This document shows, piece by piece, positions 40,301-48,210 of a stretch of DNA of 64,000 nt. The DNA is from Streptococcus moroccensis. Lineage in GTDB: Bacteria; Bacillota; Bacilli; Lactobacillales; Streptococcaceae. Location: positions 1 through 64,000 of the forward strand of contig NZ_JAUSTM010000010.1 in NCBI RefSeq assembly GCF_030812835.1, read 5' to 3'. The translations under genes were made by a program, and so were the position numbers. How positions within the stretch are numbered: position 1 is the first letter of the stretch; each line of letters starts with the position of its first letter. The notes beneath the pieces are model-generated. The model was not told the origin of the DNA. It worked only from the letters and a program-made list of their open reading frames with translations, and ran no database searches.

Positions 40301-40550
40301 CTGGACGTTCCTTGCGCAGAATGCGGGTTACAAATTCAAGCGTAATGGGCTCGATATAGACCTTATCAGCAATCTCTTTATCCGTCATAATGGTTGCTGG
40401 ATTCGAGTTAACCAAGACAACTTGGTAGCCTTCTTCTTTCAGGGCCAAACAAGCCTGAGTCCCAGCATAGTCAAACTCAGCAGCCTGACCAATCACGATT
40501 GGACCAGACCCAATCACCATAATTTTTTTAATATCCGTACGTTTTGGCAT
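37371..40550 (-). CDS. carB: Carbamoyl-phosphate synthase large subunit
   Basis: A 1059-residue enzyme with two ATP-grasp halves ([17 protein letters not shown] at the start; [18 protein letters not shown] near residue 556) and a C-terminal MGS-like regulatory domain. With CarA it makes carbamoyl phosphate from glutamine, bicarbonate and ATP for pyrimidines and arginine. Unusually for the operon, no clear Shine-Dalgarno precedes the ATG (CTTTGTATCTTAAATT), and the start follows a 513-nt structured gap. Confidence 0.97.
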   Translation of the reverse strand: MPKRTDIKKIMVIGSGPIVIGQAAEFDYAGTQACLALKEEGYQVVLVNSNPATIMTDKEIADKVYIEPITLEFVTRILRKERPDALLPTLGGQTGLNMAMTLSKEGILDELGVELLGTKLSAIDRAEDRDLFKQLMEELNQPIPESEIVNTVEEAVTFANTIGYPVIVRPAFTLGGTGGGMCANEEELREIAENGLKLSPVTQCLIERSIAGFKEIEYEVMRDSADNALVVCNMENFDPVGIHTGDSIVFAPTQTLSDIEHQMLRDASLKIIRALKIEGGCNVQLALDPHSFKYYVIEVNPRVSRSSALASKATGYPIAKLAAKIAVGLTLDEMVNPVTGSTYAMFEPALDYVVAKIPRFPFDKFEKGERRLGTQMKATGEVMAIGRNIEESLLKACRSLEVGVYHNEMPELADVSDDLLVEKMVKAQDDRLFYLSEAIRRGYTVSELAELTKIDTFFLDKLLRIHEIEKDLLAVPGDLDLLKTAKLNGFADRKIADLWDTSAGAVRQMRQENQVLPVYKMVDTCAAEFESETPYFYSTYAFENESIRSEKPSVLVLGSGPIRIGQGVEFDYATVHSVKAIQAAGYEAIIMNSNPETVSTDFSVSDKLYFEPLTFEDVMNVIDLEQPIGVVVQFGGQTAINLAEPLAEAGVKILGTQVADLDRAEDRDLFEQALKALDIPQPPGKTATDEEGAVAAAKGIGYPVLVRPSYVLGGRAMEIVENEADLRTYMRTAVKASPDHPVLVDSYIVGQECEVDAISDGKQVLIPGIMEHIERAGVHSGDSMAVYPPQTLSQTVQDTIVDYTKRLAIGLNCVGMMNIQFVIKDEQVYVIEVNPRASRTVPFLSKVTGIPMAQVATQLILGKSLADLGYADGLYPESQQVHIKAPVFSFTKLAKVDSLLGPEMKSTGEVMGSDTTLEKALYKAFEASYLHLPTFGNVIFTISDDSKEETLEMARRFQNIGYGVLATKGTATFLNKNGVTAQSVAKIGEGEGEDILSLVRQGKVQAIINTVGTKRTAGQHGAMIRQAAVENGVPLFTALDTANAMLKVLESRSFMTQPI

Positions 40551-40565
40551 AATTTAAGATACAAA

Positions 40566-40655
40566 GGGCGTCTAAAAATCCGTATGAAAATAGGAGGCTG
40601 ACGCTGTGTGCTAGCACACAAGGAAAGACTATCTTTTTCAATAGGATTTTAGCCC
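40566..40655 (-). other. Large inverted repeat just upstream of carB
   Basis: On the minus strand GGGCTAAAATCC (40655-40644) can pair with GGATTTTTAGACGCCC (40581-40566), 16 nt before the carB start. Inside lies the perfect palindrome TGTGTGCTAGCACACA (40605-40620). It may affect translation or termination before carB. Confidence 0.5.
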
Positions 40656-40693
40656 GTGTTCATTTCTAAAAAAACACGAGACCTTTGCTTACT

Positions 40694-40860
40694 CCTTTCT
40701 ATTCGCCGTCTCTCGGGACGGCATTAAATCTGTGACTCCGACGTGAGAAAACACCGGCCATATTCCGGTTGTTTTCGAGCTAGTGCCTGACCTAGCCAAG
40801 GCACCCTAGTGGTTGGCGTATGACAAGGAGCTACGTTAGTAGCACTTGGATTTGGGCAGG
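40694..40860 (-). repeat. 167-bp structured tandem repeat, carB-proximal copy
   Basis: Differs from 40861-41027 at 8 of 167 positions. On the minus strand it folds as GCTAC-TAAC-GTAGC, CTAG-GG-TGCCT...AGGCACTAG, ACAACCGG...CCGGTGTT and the PyrR-like hairpin at 40705-40722. It holds no coding pattern. Confidence 0.85.
40705..40722 (-). promoter_or_regulatory. PyrR-binding-like loop, carB-proximal
   Basis: The minus strand reads GCCGTCCCGAGAGACGGC: a 6-bp stem with the UCCnGnGAG core of the PyrR site. It follows TTTAAT, as in the pyrR leader. Confidence 0.5.
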
Positions 40861-41027
40861 CCTTTCTATTCGCCGTCTCTCGGGACGGCATTAAATCTGT
40901 ATCTCCGACGTGAGAAAACACCAGCGATATTCTGGTTGTTTTCGAACTAGTGCCTGACCTAGCCAAGACACCCTAGTGGTTGGCGTATGAAAAGGAGCTA
41001 CGTTAGTAGCACTTGGATTTGGGCAGG
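40861..41027 (-). repeat. 167-bp structured tandem repeat, carA-proximal copy
   Basis: First copy in the transcript. Its third hairpin reads ACCAG/CTGGT where the other copy has ACCGG/CCGGT, a paired change. A degenerate fragment of a further copy (GAGAGAC...GAAAAG) lies at 41028-41045. Confidence 0.85.
40872..40889 (-). promoter_or_regulatory. PyrR-binding-like loop, carA-proximal
   Basis: Identical hairpin to 40705-40722, one repeat period (167 bp) away. Confidence 0.5.
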
Positions 41028-41063
41028 CTTTTCTTTTTCTGTCTCTCATTTAGGAGTATCGTA

Positions 41064-42152
41064 TTATCGTTTGGCTTGCTCTAGCTTAAACGCGTCCATC
41101 AATTCCATAAAGTCATCAAAAAGGTAACTTGCATCATGTGGACCAGGTGCCGCATCTGGATGGAACTGAACTGAAAAACCAGGAAAATCACGGTGGCGAA
41201 CGCCTTCCACAGACTTATCATTAATTTCCTCATGGGTTACAATCAGACAATCTGGCAGATTGTCACGTGATACAGCAAATCCATGGTTTTGACTGGTAAA
41301 ATCAACGCGACCGGTAGCTATCTCACGTACGGCATGGTTAAAGCCTCGGTGACCGAAAGTCATCTTATAAGTCGAAGCACCATTAGCTTTACTGAAAAGT
41401 TGATGACCCATACAAATGCCAAAAATAGGAAGTTTACCTTGAATTCCTCGAATCATGTCAAGAGCCCACGGCACATCATCGGGATCACCAGGTCCATTTG
41501 ACAGCATTACACCATCGGGATTAAGTTCTAAAATAGTTTCCGCTGTTGTATCATGAGGCACAACCGTCACGTTGCATTCACGTTTTGCAAGTTCACGCAA
41601 AATCGAATGTTTAAGGCCAAAGTCTACTAGAACAACTGACCTTCCCACACCAGGAGCTGGATACGCTGTTTTGGTCGAAACCTGAGAAATCCCATCTGTA
41701 GGTAAGACAGTTGCTTTTAGTTGGTCTAACTGATGCTCTAAATTGTCTCCGACATTAGAAAGGGTAGCCTTCATGGTTCCATGCTTGCGAATAATCCGTG
41801 TAAGCGCCCTTGTGTCTATACCAGAAATCCCTGGAATGTTTTTAGCTCTTAAGAATTGATCAAGCGTCATCTGGTTACGCCAGTTGCTGCCTTCCCTTGC
41901 CCATTCATAAACGACCACGCCCTTACAAGTCGGATGGATAGACTCATAGTCGTCTCGATTTATCCCATAATTGCCCACCATTGGGTAGGTAAAGGTTAAG
42001 ATTTGCCCGTTATAGGATTGGTCTGTGATAGATTCTTGGTAACCTGTCATACCTGTATTGAAAACCAACTCACCAGTTGTATCAATATTAGCTCCGAAGG
42101 CTTCCCCTTCAAATACCGTACCGTCTTCTAAAATCAATCGTCTTCTTGTCAT
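41064..42152 (-). CDS. carA: Carbamoyl-phosphate synthase small subunit
   Basis: A 362-residue glutamine amidotransferase subunit. The nucleophile is in [10 protein letters not shown]. The His is in [13 protein letters not shown], where the usual Glu of the HxE pair is Asp. The start is [11 protein letters not shown] at 42152, after GGGGAGAAG. It begins 25 nt after pyrB in the same transcript. Confidence 0.95.
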   Translation of the reverse strand: MTRRRLILEDGTVFEGEAFGANIDTTGELVFNTGMTGYQESITDQSYNGQILTFTYPMVGNYGINRDDYESIHPTCKGVVVYEWAREGSNWRNQMTLDQFLRAKNIPGISGIDTRALTRIIRKHGTMKATLSNVGDNLEHQLDQLKATVLPTDGISQVSTKTAYPAPGVGRSVVLVDFGLKHSILRELAKRECNVTVVPHDTTAETILELNPDGVMLSNGPGDPDDVPWALDMIRGIQGKLPIFGICMGHQLFSKANGASTYKMTFGHRGFNHAVREIATGRVDFTSQNHGFAVSRDNLPDCLIVTHEEINDKSVEGVRHRDFPGFSVQFHPDAAPGPHDASYLFDDFMELMDAFKLEQAKR

Positions 42153-42177
42153 TTCTTCTCCCCTATCCATTTTTATA

Positions 42178-43104
42178 TTAAGCTCTGTCACGTAAGACGG
42201 CTTCAATAATGGCCATTCTAACAAAGACACCATTAGCCATCTGAGCTACAATCCGTGACTTTGGTGCCTCCACCAAGTGATCGTCAATCTCAACACCGCG
42301 GTTAACTGGTGCAGGATGCATGACAATTGCTTGATCTTTCAAACAGTCATACCGAGCCTGAGTCAGCCCAAATTGGCTGTTGTACCTTTCTTTTGAAAAG
42401 CTGGTTTCCCCATCATGACGTTCATGCTGAACTCTTAGAAGCATGACAACATCTAGCTCATCAATGACATCATCGATGGCGACATGACGACCGTAAACAT
42501 CAAATTCCTCTGAATACCATTCTGCAGGGCCCGTAAAATAGAGCTCAGCTCCCAGTCGTTTTAAAATCTGCATGTTTGACTTGGCTACGCGCGAATGCGT
42601 CAAATCCCCACAAATAGCAACTTTCAACTGGTCAAATTGACCAAATTCCTCATAAATGGTCATTAAGTCAAGTAATGATTGACTAGGGTGCTGACCAGAT
42701 CCATCTCCACCATTAATGATGGCAGAGTTAATATGACCACTGTCGACTAATTGTTTATAATAATCGACATCAGGATGTCGAATGACACAAACATCTGCAC
42801 CCAAAGCAGACATGGTCAATACTGTGTCGTAGAGTGTTTCACCCTTATTAACTGAGCTGGTTTTTGCATCAAAATCAATCAAATTCAATCCCAAGCGCAT
42901 CTCCGCAACCTCAAACGATTTATGGGTTCGGGTTGAGGATTCAAAGAACAAGTTAGCCGCGAAATACTGGCGTTGAGGATTAAAGGTCGCACGACCATTT
43001 TTAAAATCAGACCCTCGTCTGATGAGTCCTAGAACCTCTTCATTGGTCAGCAATTCCATGCTGACCAGGTTCTGAAGGGAAACTTGACCATTTAAAATTG
43101 ACAT
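42178..43104 (-). CDS. pyrB: Aspartate carbamoyltransferase catalytic subunit
   Basis: A 308-residue enzyme joining carbamoyl phosphate and aspartate. Carbamoyl-phosphate loop [12 protein letters not shown] (about 52-63), HPSQSLLDL and the aspartate domain [11 protein letters not shown] are present. It follows pyrR by 73 nt. No uracil permease gene (pyrP) lies between, unlike the pyrR-pyrP-pyrB order I recall for S. pyogenes. Confidence 0.96.
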   Translation of the reverse strand: MSILNGQVSLQNLVSMELLTNEEVLGLIRRGSDFKNGRATFNPQRQYFAANLFFESSTRTHKSFEVAEMRLGLNLIDFDAKTSSVNKGETLYDTVLTMSALGADVCVIRHPDVDYYKQLVDSGHINSAIINGGDGSGQHPSQSLLDLMTIYEEFGQFDQLKVAICGDLTHSRVAKSNMQILKRLGAELYFTGPAEWYSEEFDVYGRHVAIDDVIDELDVVMLLRVQHERHDGETSFSKERYNSQFGLTQARYDCLKDQAIVMHPAPVNRGVEIDDHLVEAPKSRIVAQMANGVFVRMAIIEAVLRDRA

Positions 43105-43177
43105 ATTAAAACCCTCTTCTGAATGATGTCTCTCCGATAAAGCAATGGTTTAAATAATGAAAGAAGTCCACATACTC

Positions 43178-43699
43178 TTAATCAACCGTTAAGAGGTCCA
43201 CCGCATCTTCCCCATCAATTTCTTCCACCTTGACAATGATTTCCTCTGCCCGACTAGTTGGAATGTTTTTGCCAACATAATCTGCTCGAATAGGCAATTC
43301 ACGATGTCCACGGTCTACAAGGACAGCTAAGCTTACTCGCGAAGGGCGACCAAGACTCACCAAATTATCGATAGCTGCACGAATCGTACGACCTGTATAA
43401 AGAACATCATCTACCAAAATGACATCACGATCTGTAACATCGGCTTCCATCATAGTCGTGTCTTCTTCAACTTTGATATCATCACGAAATGGTTTTGTAT
43501 CAAGAGACCCTAGTGGCACCTGGACACCTTCTAATTGAAACAAGCGTTCTTGAATCCGTTTGGCAATTGGCACACCTCTTGTTTGAATACCTGCAAGAAC
43601 GATATTATCTAAATTTTTATTGCGTTCAATGATCTCGTAGGTAATCCGTGTAATAGCCCGTTTCATTGTCATGCTATCAATGATTTCTTTGGTCTTCAT
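43178..43699 (-). CDS. pyrR: PyrR bifunctional regulator / uracil phosphoribosyltransferase
   Basis: A 173-residue PRT-fold protein. The PRPP loop is [17 protein letters not shown]. Bound to UMP, it binds leader RNA and causes termination of the pyr operon. Its own leader (43736-43858) contains a matching attenuator. Confidence 0.95.
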   Translation of the reverse strand: MKTKEIIDSMTMKRAITRITYEIIERNKNLDNIVLAGIQTRGVPIAKRIQERLFQLEGVQVPLGSLDTKPFRDDIKVEEDTTMMEADVTDRDVILVDDVLYTGRTIRAAIDNLVSLGRPSRVSLAVLVDRGHRELPIRADYVGKNIPTSRAEEIIVKVEEIDGEDAVDLLTVD

Positions 43700-43735
43700 C
43701 CTAATCTCCTTTTTTTCAAATCATCGGCTCTCACC

Positions 43736-43858
43736 AAAAAGAGCATCTCCCTTTAGGAGATGCTCAAAATTCAGGGCACAACAATTCTGTTATCCCTGGC
43801 TTTATCCGTCTCCTTACTTGCCTCACGGGACAAGATTAAAGGAATTTTATATTAATCG
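43736..43858 (-). promoter_or_regulatory. PyrR-controlled attenuator of the pyr operon
   Basis: On the minus strand the PyrR loop CTTGTCCCGTGAGGCAAG lies near 43835-43818. The terminator GAGCATCTCC-TAAA-GGGAGATGCTC followed by TTTTT is at 43765-43736, ending 36 nt before pyrR. Confidence 0.85.
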
Positions 43859-43859
43859 T

Positions 43860-43887
43860 ATTATACCAGAATCTCAGCTAATTTCAA
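43860..43887 (-). promoter_or_regulatory. Pyr operon promoter
   Basis: TTGAAA at 43887-43882 and TATAAT at 43865-43860, spacer 16 bp. Confidence 0.8.
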
Positions 43888-43944
43888 GGAAAAAGCTACT
43901 CCGACTGTTTAAAAAAGACTACTTCCTAAGAAATAGTCCATGTT

Positions 43945-44580
43945 TTATCGTACCCGTTTACGGGACCAATTGATTTGTTTGATGGCATAGAGAAGGTAGC
44001 CACCTATAACATAAACGACACAAATAATCGCAATCATCTGAAGGACATAGGGCCAACCATACTTGGTTACATTGATGAAAAAGTAGGGAAAAGGACTATC
44101 TTTAGCATCTTTAATGGGTATTTTAGTAACCAAGCCGTTAAAAAGGGCAAGCCCACAATAAACGATAGGAACACCTGTCCATAGAAAAGGGTCATACCAT
44201 TTGTACTGCCTAGGTTTATCAAAGAAGAACGTATCTAGAAACATCATTGCAGGAACCAAATAATGGCACAATATATTTTCCACTCGCCAAAAATCATCTG
44301 CAATCGGCGCTAGTAAGATATGGTAAATCACCATGGTAATCATAATCGCCATTGTTACTGCAGCCTTGCTGCGAAGGACCTTTTGTGATGCCCAGATAGC
44401 CTCTGATTGCGTCATCATCAGATAGACCTGATAAGCCATAAACAAGAAGACCAAGAGATTCGATAAAATTGTGTAGTACATAAACATATGTCCACCATAC
44501 TTAACCACTTCAAGGAAAACGCCAATCAAGGCTAAAAGCGTTAAGTGTAGACGATAATATAGGATTTTATTTGACGTCAT
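43945..44580 (-). CDS. Pr6Pr family membrane protein
   Basis: A 211-residue protein with six predicted spans. Family marks include YYTILSNLLVF, HYLVPAMMFLDTFFFD and YPYFFIN-like SPFPYFFINVTKYG near the end. Function is unknown. It starts 1 nt after the PhnA-like gene, so the two share a transcript. Confidence 0.75.
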   Translation of the reverse strand: MTSNKILYYRLHLTLLALIGVFLEVVKYGGHMFMYYTILSNLLVFLFMAYQVYLMMTQSEAIWASQKVLRSKAAVTMAIMITMVIYHILLAPIADDFWRVENILCHYLVPAMMFLDTFFFDKPRQYKWYDPFLWTGVPIVYCGLALFNGLVTKIPIKDAKDSPFPYFFINVTKYGWPYVLQMIAIICVVYVIGGYLLYAIKQINWSRKRVR

Positions 44581-44581
44581 T

Positions 44582-44920
44582 TTAAATCTTCTTTACAAAT
44601 TCAGACTTCAGCTTCATAGCGCCAAAGCCATCAATTTTACAGTCAATGTTATGGTCTCCTTCAACGAGGCGGATATTTTTCACGCGCGCCCCTTGTTTAA
44701 TGTCTTTAGGGGCCCCTTTCACCTTAAGATCCTTAATAACAGTTACCGTATCACCATCTTGTAGGAGGGTGCCGTTACTGTCTTTAACGACAAGGCCATC
44801 TTCTTCGACTGTCGTGTCAACTGGATTCCACTCATGAGCACATTCTGGACAAACCAGCAAGATGCCATCTTCATAGACATAAGGGGACTGGCACTGGGGG
44901 CAATTTGGTAAGTTTTCCAT
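44582..44920 (-). CDS. PhnA/YjdM family zinc-ribbon protein
   Basis: A 112-residue protein. The N-terminal zinc ribbon is [21 protein letters not shown] and the C-terminal PhnA domain contains [19 protein letters not shown]. Despite the name, this family has no shown role in phosphonate breakdown. Function is unknown. Confidence 0.88.
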   Translation of the reverse strand: MENLPNCPQCQSPYVYEDGILLVCPECAHEWNPVDTTVEEDGLVVKDSNGTLLQDGDTVTVIKDLKVKGAPKDIKQGARVKNIRLVEGDHNIDCKIDGFGAMKLKSEFVKKI

Positions 44921-45001
44921 ATTTTCATTCTCACTTTCATTTTCTAGAGCCTAGTATAGCAGATTATCCAAATTTCAACAAGAGGACTCCTAGAAGTTTC
45001 A

Positions 45002-46348
45002 TTATGTCCGTTCAGTGAATTCACCCTTGAATCCAGCGATAAAAACACCGATAACAAGTCCTAAAGAAGCAGGAAGAACCCAGCTCATTCCAATCGTTGA
45101 AAAAGGAAGGAGTTTTTTGGATAAATCGACTAGAGCTGAAACAACCGGTACAGTTGCCCATGGTGAACTGGCCAACCCATCTATCATCGCTGGAAGTAAA
45201 GTCAGATATATTGTCCAGCGATAAACGGTCCTATTTCCTTTCAACCACCTCTCCAAAAGAGCTAACCCAACAAGCACTATGGCAAGGGGATAGATAAACA
45301 TCAATACTGGAATGGAATAGGCGATGATATTGGTCAATCCGACATTTGCAAAAATAGCTGGGAAAAGAGTAGCTCCTGCCAGAAAGGTGTGGTAGGAGAC
45401 AGATGGAAACATCTCCGCAAAGGTTTCTGAAAATGCAGTTAGAAGTCCTACAGCAGTTTTCAAGCAGCCAAAAAAGACGATTAATGCCAATAAAACACTC
45501 CCAAACGTCCCTAAATAATAGTGAGCAATCTGGGCTAGAGCGATTCCTCCATTTTCGGATAAATTAAATTGACTTAAACTGGTTGCCCCTGCATAAGCCA
45601 AAAGGGTATAAAGGATAGCCATCAAGGACATACTGATGACGCCTGATTTAACCATATCGGTCGCCATTTGACGAGGTTCTTTGATTCCTAAATTTTTAAG
45701 GGCTGATATGACCAAAATCGCAAATGCCAAAGAGGCTAACACATCTAACGTATTATAGCCTTCAAGAACACCTGTTGCCAATGCGTTTGACTGGTAGGAT
45801 GCTTGGATAGGAGCGCTTGAAACTCCACCCATTGGATTAAACAGAACCAATACCAGTAAGATGCCAAGGACGACCAAGAAAACAGGGTTTAAAAATTTTC
45901 CAACATAATCCAAAATTTTTGTTGCTTGACGTGACATGGCCCATGCTAAAGTGAAGAAAAACAGAGAGTAGAGGGCTAAGGCCAAGGCATTATCCTCTCC
46001 GACAAAAGGTCCTAGCCCAATTTGAAAGGAGGTACTGGCAAGTCTTGGAATGGCAAAGAAAGGTCCAATCACCAAATAAAGCAAGACCGTAAAGAAAGTG
46101 CCAAAATGATGGCCTGCCCGAGAGGCAAGGTCGTAAACACTAGTGCTACGTGTAAAAGCCATCCCTACGATTCCTAAAAAGGGCAAGCCAATAGCAGACA
46201 TTAAAAAGCCAAAGACAGCTGGCCAAACATGAGCTCCTGCTTCTTGTCCCAAATGGACAGGGAAAATCAGATTTCCCGCTCCAAACATGATTCCAAAAAG
46301 CATGGAACCAATAAAAACATAATCTTTTCTTGTTAATGTCTTTGACAT
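45002..46348 (-). CDS. brnQ: Branched-chain amino acid:cation symporter BrnQ (LIVCS family)
   Basis: A 448-residue protein with 12 predicted spans that imports Leu, Ile and Val with a cation. It opens with the LIVCS motif GSMLFGIMFGAGNLIFPVHL and has ARLASTSFQ-type IPRLASTSFQIG near residue 100. A leader of about 360 nt precedes it, holding a Val/Leu/Ile-rich leader peptide and an attenuator (46541-46680). That fits its substrates and supports the call. A small ACTCGTC/GACGAGT hairpin sits just before its ribosome-binding site. Confidence 0.94.
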   Translation of the reverse strand: MSKTLTRKDYVFIGSMLFGIMFGAGNLIFPVHLGQEAGAHVWPAVFGFLMSAIGLPFLGIVGMAFTRSTSVYDLASRAGHHFGTFFTVLLYLVIGPFFAIPRLASTSFQIGLGPFVGEDNALALALYSLFFFTLAWAMSRQATKILDYVGKFLNPVFLVVLGILLVLVLFNPMGGVSSAPIQASYQSNALATGVLEGYNTLDVLASLAFAILVISALKNLGIKEPRQMATDMVKSGVISMSLMAILYTLLAYAGATSLSQFNLSENGGIALAQIAHYYLGTFGSVLLALIVFFGCLKTAVGLLTAFSETFAEMFPSVSYHTFLAGATLFPAIFANVGLTNIIAYSIPVLMFIYPLAIVLVGLALLERWLKGNRTVYRWTIYLTLLPAMIDGLASSPWATVPVVSALVDLSKKLLPFSTIGMSWVLPASLGLVIGVFIAGFKGEFTERT

Positions 46349-46540
46349 AACAGATCTCCTTTTTTTGACTCGTCGCAGACGAGTTTACTCTATCAACTAT
46401 CTCATCCTGTCACGATAAACAGCTATGAGCTAGTGGTGACTGATGGTGTCATGGCTTAGACCTTCTAGACTTGATTTGATATAATGACAATTCTTTCTGT
46501 ATTTTCTTAGCATAGCATTAGGACGTTTCCTTTTAAGACT

Positions 46541-46657
46541 AAAAAACCACCCGCTCTATTTAGAACAGGTGGCTACCAAGCGTTCCCATCCTGCAAACAA
46601 AACGAAAAGGACTTCATACTATACTGTATAAGTCCTTAATTCATCAAGATTGCAAGA
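46541..46657 (-). promoter_or_regulatory. Attenuator of brnQ: protector, antiterminator and terminator
   Basis: Terminator: CCACCTGTTCT (46572-46562) pairs over 11 bp with AGAGCGGGTGG (46557-46547), followed by TTTTTT. Antiterminator: CAGGATGG (46593-46586) pairs with CCACCTG (46572-46566), with one bulge. Protector: TCTTGCAA inside the leader peptide gene (46657-46650) pairs with TTGCAGGA (46596-46589). The three are mutually exclusive. Another hairpin (AAGGACTT/AAGTCCTT, 46638-46608) sits between. Confidence 0.75.
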
Positions 46658-46680
46658 ATCACGCTTAGTACCTTAGACAT
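46636..46680 (-). CDS. Leader peptide of brnQ, rich in Val/Leu/Ile
   Basis: A 14-codon ORF encoding MSKVLSVILAILMN, with TAA stop. GAGG lies 9 nt before the ATG. Seven of 14 residues are the amino acids that BrnQ transports. Its middle codons (ATT CTT GCA ATC) include the segment that can pair with the antiterminator arm. Stalling here when branched-chain aminoacyl-tRNA is short would free that arm and allow transcription of brnQ. Confidence 0.75.
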   Translation of the reverse strand: MSKVLSVILAILMN

Positions 46681-46714
46681 GGAACATTACCTCATCAGTC
46701 AAACAATGTAGTTT

Positions 46715-46743
46715 ATTATACCTTATATGACTCATGCTTGCAA
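46715..46743 (-). promoter_or_regulatory. Promoter of the brnQ leader
   Basis: TTGCAA at 46743-46738 and TATAAT at 46720-46715 with a 17-bp spacer, 35 nt before the leader peptide. Confidence 0.78.
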
Positions 46744-46785
46744 GGAAACACATGATTTTTGACAGGATTAACAAATCTTAGAAAT

Positions 46786-47472
46786 TTACATAGCCTCCAC
46801 AAGATACCGAAAGAGGTTTTGATTACTTTCATCGTCCAGTAAAAATTCCGGATGCCACTGAAGTCCAATAATAGGAGATCCCTGACGACTTTCGTAAGCT
46901 TCAATAGTGCCATCTCTTGGATCACGAGCTGTCGCTACTAGAGCTGGGGCAAGTTGCTTAACGCTCTGCCGGTGAATAGAGTTGATTTGACTTCCTGATT
47001 TAAAAAGGTGAGACACCTTACTGTTTGGGGCAACTTCAATTTCGTGAGATGTCCCCAACACTTCGTCTTGCCAATGATCCGCAATGTCTTGATTCAGTGT
47101 CCCTCCGAGAGCAACATTGACCAACTGCATACCACGGCAGACGGCAAAAATTGGTTTTTCTTGTTTGATGGCTTCCGCAATCAGAGCTAGTTCAAACTCA
47201 TCTCTTGCCAAGGAATAATCCTCACTAGAAACCGTTTTTTCTTCACCATAGAACCGTGGATCGACATTTTGACCACCCGAAAGGAGCAATTTATCAATCA
47301 TGTTGATGTAGGCCTTGGCCATATCTGGTGTCCCAATAGGTAGGACAATCGGGAGCCCTCCTGCTGCTTTCACCCCATCAGAGAGTGAACGCGGTACAGC
47401 ATCATAAGTAATCCCTGACAAAGCCGGCATTTCCTTTTCATTTCCTGTTATTCCTACGATGACCGGTTTCAT
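46786..47472 (-). CDS. Gamma-glutamyl-gamma-aminobutyrate hydrolase family (class I glutamine amidotransferase)
   Basis: A 228-residue class I amidotransferase-fold protein like PuuD. The nucleophile is in IFAVCRGMQLVNVALGG and the His in LQWHPEFLLDD. PuuD cleaves gamma-glutamyl-GABA during putrescine breakdown. No other puu genes are near, so the true substrate is open. It ends before the brnQ promoter. Confidence 0.83.
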   Translation of the reverse strand: MKPVIVGITGNEKEMPALSGITYDAVPRSLSDGVKAAGGLPIVLPIGTPDMAKAYINMIDKLLLSGGQNVDPRFYGEEKTVSSEDYSLARDEFELALIAEAIKQEKPIFAVCRGMQLVNVALGGTLNQDIADHWQDEVLGTSHEIEVAPNSKVSHLFKSGSQINSIHRQSVKQLAPALVATARDPRDGTIEAYESRQGSPIIGLQWHPEFLLDDESNQNLFRYLVEAM

Positions 47473-47565
47473 GAGCTGTCCCCCCTCTTTTTTCGATAGA
47501 ACTATCTTATCATGAGAAGGTCACGGCGTCCAATAGGAATTTTTAATGACTGTCTTTAAGAATTT

Positions 47566-48159
47566 TTAAGACTCTGTTGATTTTAAAAGAGTAGCCACAA
47601 GAGATTTTAAATGGGGCAAAACATCTTCCTCAAACCAGGGATTCTTAGCCATCCATATTTGATTACGAGGAGAAGGATGGATTAAGGGGAAATAGTGAGG
47701 CAGATAGGTTTGGTAGTCTCGGACAGTCTCAGTGACTGTAGCAGACTTCTTCTGCTTGAGATAATAGTGTTGCGCGTAAGTCCCGATGAGGATTATTAGC
47801 TCTATCTGTGGCATGAGTGCTATCAGTTTAGGATGCCATTTAGGGGCAAAATCTGGCCGTGGCGGGAGATCCCCTGATTTGCCAGCTCCCGGAAAATAAA
47901 AATCCATGGCTAAGACACTGATTAGCCCAGAATCGTAAAAGGTGGCTTCATCAATTCCTAACCAGTCTCTCAGACGGTCACCAGAGCGGTCTTTAAAGTA
48001 GAGACCGGCTGCCTGAGTTTTGAGACCAGGAGCCTGACCAATAATCAAGATTTTGGCCGTCTCAGGTGCCGCAAATAAGGGTTCAATCCCTGCTGCTGTA
48101 AAGGCCTGATTAGCAGGATCTGCCATAATGGCTTGTTTAATGGTTTCTTGAGGGGTCAT
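47566..48159 (-). CDS. Uracil-DNA glycosylase family protein
   Basis: A 197-residue member of the UDG superfamily. It has IIGQAPGLKTQAAGLYFKD (motif A) and YFPLIHPSPRN (motif B). The lack of the family-1 GQDPYH motif places it with the short, atypical members found in streptococci. Activity on uracil is plausible but unproven. Confidence 0.8.
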   Translation of the reverse strand: MTPQETIKQAIMADPANQAFTAAGIEPLFAAPETAKILIIGQAPGLKTQAAGLYFKDRSGDRLRDWLGIDEATFYDSGLISVLAMDFYFPGAGKSGDLPPRPDFAPKWHPKLIALMPQIELIILIGTYAQHYYLKQKKSATVTETVRDYQTYLPHYFPLIHPSPRNQIWMAKNPWFEEDVLPHLKSLVATLLKSTES

Positions 48160-48210
48160 TTGTCAATTCCTTTAATAGCAAAAAACTGGGAATCCCCAGT
48201 TTTTAAGACT

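Noticed and set aside
40724..40966. 80-codon ORF inside the carA-carB repeats
   Set aside because: It runs across both repeat copies, has no ribosome-binding site and no family resemblance; the differences between copies follow RNA pairing and not codons.
46560..46600. T-box-like sequence on the plus strand (AACAGGTGGCTACC)
   Set aside because: The box has an extra base, there is no plus-strand gene downstream and no specifier stem, and the minus-strand brnQ attenuator explains the same bases better.
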